Source: EX4572-165 sp964627915 (lineage in GTDB: Archaea; Thermoplasmatota; E2; DHVEG-1). Taken from it: a DNA stretch of 64,000 bases. This document shows, piece by piece, positions 62,396-64,000 of the stretch (position 1 is the first letter of the stretch; the number at the start of each line of letters is the position of its first letter). Made by a program: the position numbers and the translations under genes. The stretch lies in assembly GCA_964627915.1 (NCBI GenBank), contig CAZVKY010000001.1:4465-68464 (forward strand). Direction: 5' to 3'. Under the pieces are notes generated by a model, which saw only the letters and a list, made by a program, of their open reading frames with translations, had not been told where the DNA came from and did no database searches.

Positions 62396-63817
62396 TTGTT
62401 CTTTTTGTTGATGATTGCTCTCATTAACAGGTTCGTCTTTTTTTGTTATTTCATTTTTTTCTTCATCATTTTGTTGCTTTTGAGTGGTATCAGTTTTTAT
62501 TTTTTTGATATGATTTTTTGCTTGTTTCTGAGTCATATCTAAAAGAGTGATTGCTTCTTCATCAGATAGATCAAGGTTTTCTATGAGTTTTAAAGCAAAT
62601 GCGTTGTTATGAGTAAAGAGTTTTTTTGTGTAGGGATAAATCAGGTTTTCAGTTTTGTTCAATGAACAGTGATGATAGGTTGAGAGTTTTTGAAGCATAT
62701 GTTGTTTTGCAGCACTTAATTGTTTGTTTTGTTTTCCAGCTTTTAACCAACTTGGAAATTGATATTTCGATGGAAAAATTTTTCTTGTTTTTGCAAGGGA
62801 GACACCAAGACTCATTTTTTCTGATGCATAAGCCCATAAACTATAGTGTTGACGACGAAAAGTTCGCCCGAGGAAAACATCGCTTTGTGACACCGCATCA
62901 AATGCATGATAACGATCCAAAGGGTTCTTGTAGCTATTAGGTATGTTTTCTGTAATCCAGAAGAGTAGAGAGCGAGGATCTTCATCAACATTTCTAACCT
63001 GTTGCTTGATAGAATCAATATGTTGCTGAGTGAAAATTGTTTTCAGCACATCAAATATAATTGCTCCTCTATCTCGATTGCCAAGCACTGAAACATCATC
63101 TTTTGTAATCTTTGTTTTGTTCACACAAATAGATTGCAAATCCCGCACTGCAGATCGAAGATCTCCATTACATTGTTTACTTATCTGTTGCAGCACTGTT
63201 TGATTTGCACTGATTCCTTCTTTGCTGCAGATGCGTTTGAGCATATGTTGAATTTCATTGGGAAATGGTGGATACCATTTCAGATGCAACGCAAGGGATT
63301 TTAAAACTGCTCCACTGCCTTTGATTAACTGATAGTAGTCATTAACGATGAGGATAATAGGTTGATGTGTTTGTTTGATGGTTTGTATGATCGTGCGTTT
63401 ACCACCGCGATCACTATAATCTGAAGAGGAAGCAGCATTTCCTTTAATGCGTTCATAAAGATTATCTGCTTCATCAAGAATAATCAGTTTTCGACCGCCT
63501 GAAGCAGTCGTAATATATTGTCCCTGATTATCAAAGGTTTGATGAGTTGCTCCAGCAGTGGCAACTGCTTTGATTCGTTGTTCATTTCTGGCATCTGAGG
63601 TATTTAATTCTATGGGGATCCATTGAAGATCATTTGCAAGAGCATAGGCACAACTGGTCTTTCCAATCCCTGGTTTCCCCGATAATATAACAGCTTTTTT
63701 TTTAGGGATTTGTGTCTGCCATTGTTTAGCCCAGCGGATTAGCTGTTGCACGGTTTTTCTATTGCCAACGATTTGTTTTAATGTGGTTGGTCTGTATTTT
63801 TCAGTCCAATCATCCAT
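62375..63817 (-). CDS. rfcL: Replication factor C large subunit RfcL
   Basis: A 480-residue AAA+ clamp loader subunit. It has WTEKYRPTTLKQIVGN at the N-terminus, Walker A in LSGKPGIGKTSCAYAL, Walker B in LIILDEADNLYE, and sensor 1/2 regions. The C-terminal tail is highly charged and Lys/Glu/Gln-rich (NDEEKNEITKKDEP) and ends in a PIP-box-like QSLLFDF for PCNA binding. With RfcS it loads the PCNA sliding clamp. The length is normal for archaeal RfcL. Confidence 0.95.
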   Translation of the reverse strand: MDDWTEKYRPTTLKQIVGNRKTVQQLIRWAKQWQTQIPKKKAVILSGKPGIGKTSCAYALANDLQWIPIELNTSDARNEQRIKAVATAGATHQTFDNQGQYITTASGGRKLIILDEADNLYERIKGNAASSSDYSDRGGKRTIIQTIKQTHQPIILIVNDYYQLIKGSGAVLKSLALHLKWYPPFPNEIQHMLKRICSKEGISANQTVLQQISKQCNGDLRSAVRDLQSICVNKTKITKDDVSVLGNRDRGAIIFDVLKTIFTQQHIDSIKQQVRNVDEDPRSLLFWITENIPNSYKNPLDRYHAFDAVSQSDVFLGRTFRRQHYSLWAYASEKMSLGVSLAKTRKIFPSKYQFPSWLKAGKQNKQLSAAKQHMLQKLSTYHHCSLNKTENLIYPYTKKLFTHNNAFALKLIENLDLSDEEAITLLDMTQKQAKNHIKKIKTDTTQKQQNDEEKNEITKKDEPVNESNHQQKEQSLLFDF

Positions 63818-63921
63818 AATACAGTTGGTTTAAATAACTGAAGACTATTTTAATCATTTGCCAGTTATGAAGCATAATCTTTTTATCCGAAAGCAGTATT
63901 CCCCTGTTAGCATATGATGAT

Positions 63922-64000
63922 GCGAGGATGGCCCAGCCTGGCTACGGCGAAGGATTGCTAATCCTTTGGTCTTACGACCACGGGAGTTCAAATCTCCCTC
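63922..64000 (+). tRNA. tRNA-Ser (GCT anticodon), 3' end beyond window
   Basis: Acceptor GCGAGGA, D-arm GCC...GGC, anticodon stem-loop AAGGA-TTGCTAA-TCCTT (anticodon GCT), a long variable arm TGGTC-TTAC-GACCA characteristic of tRNA-Ser, and T-arm GGGAG-TTCAAAT-CTCCC. The 3' acceptor strand (expected TCCTCGC) begins at 63999 with TC and runs past the right edge. Confidence 0.93.

Noticed and set aside
1..64000. CRISPR array, insertion sequence or prophage
   Set aside because: No spaced direct repeats, transposase, integrase or phage structural genes were found.

Overview
This is an A+T-rich archaeal contig, and the gene set places it in the Euryarchaeota in the broad sense. Ribosomal proteins L10e and L21e, RNA polymerase subunit F (Rpb4), Nop5, Nob1, Hef helicase-nuclease, RfcL, Pus10, Taw1, archaeal Dph2 and a GPN-loop GTPase are all archaeal markers. 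Several promoters look like TATA boxes about 25-30 nt upstream of leaderless or near-leaderless starts. PKD and Ig-like surface proteins, a subtilase, an OPT peptide transporter and thrombospondin-type-3 repeats suggest a peptide-degrading heterotroph, perhaps in or near the Thermoplasmatota. That placement is inference; no 16S gene is in the window. A 100-N scaffold gap (2402-2501) interrupts pyrD.

Layout. 1-8.2 kb: the end of a PKD surface protein, YjbQ, pyrK-pyrD (minus strand), Nop5, TrkH, a family-4 uracil-DNA glycosylase, an aminotransferase and a degenerate receiver-domain protein. 8.2-10.6 kb: a loose region with small membrane proteins, likely micropeptides and a membrane-anchored winged-helix regulator. 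10.7-13.7 kb: pyrE, purD, a GPN GTPase and a small secreted protein. 14-19.6 kb: a minus-strand block of argS, a radical SAM protein, taw1 and a subtilase. 19.7-26.4 kb: L10e, a site-2 protease, a DUF1015 protein and the conserved archaeal cluster pus10-rpl21e-rpoF-DUF655-ksgA. 26.6-33.5 kb: a DUF3311/sodium-solute symporter pair, a Trm9-like methyltransferase, a TSP3/transglutaminase-like surface protein and leuS. 33.6-38.2 kb: three overlapping genes for membrane-anchored exported proteins, of pilin or secretion-apparatus type. 38.2-49.7 kb: cupin, OPT transporter, hef, UPF0147, a TIM-barrel/SIS sugar-phosphate pair, hisS, nob1, signal peptidase, and queC and queD. 49.9-55.6 kb: SAH/MTA deaminase, a DUF401 transporter, a fused kinase and dph2. 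55.6-59 kb: tRNA-Ile, an acetate transporter, tRNA-Pro, an NfeD-like protein, and a divergent pair made of a bacterial-type tRNA-guanine transglycosylase and a YhhQ-type queuosine-precursor transporter. 59-64 kb: secreted proteins, an esterase, several very small genes, rfcL and a tRNA-Ser cut by the window edge.

How the genes work together. tRNA and rRNA modification or maturation dominates (Taw1, Pus10, Trm9-like, QueC, QueD, TGT, KsgA, Nop5, Nob1), with nucleotide synthesis (PyrD/K/E, PurD) and export and use of peptides (subtilase, signal peptidase, OPT).

The most notable observation is the tgt/yhhQ pair. The transglycosylase has bacterial length, the bacterial zinc site and the bacterial catalytic motifs, and it lacks the PUA-containing C-terminus of archaeosine transglycosylases. 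With an adjacent precursor transporter it may be a queuine or preQ salvage module that modifies anticodon position 34 in an archaeon. Also notable are a tRNA-Pro(GGG) with C at the otherwise near-invariant U33, a receiver domain with His in place of the phospho-acceptor Asp, and several small genes with good ribosome binding sites. All product calls come from reading the sequence; no database search was run.
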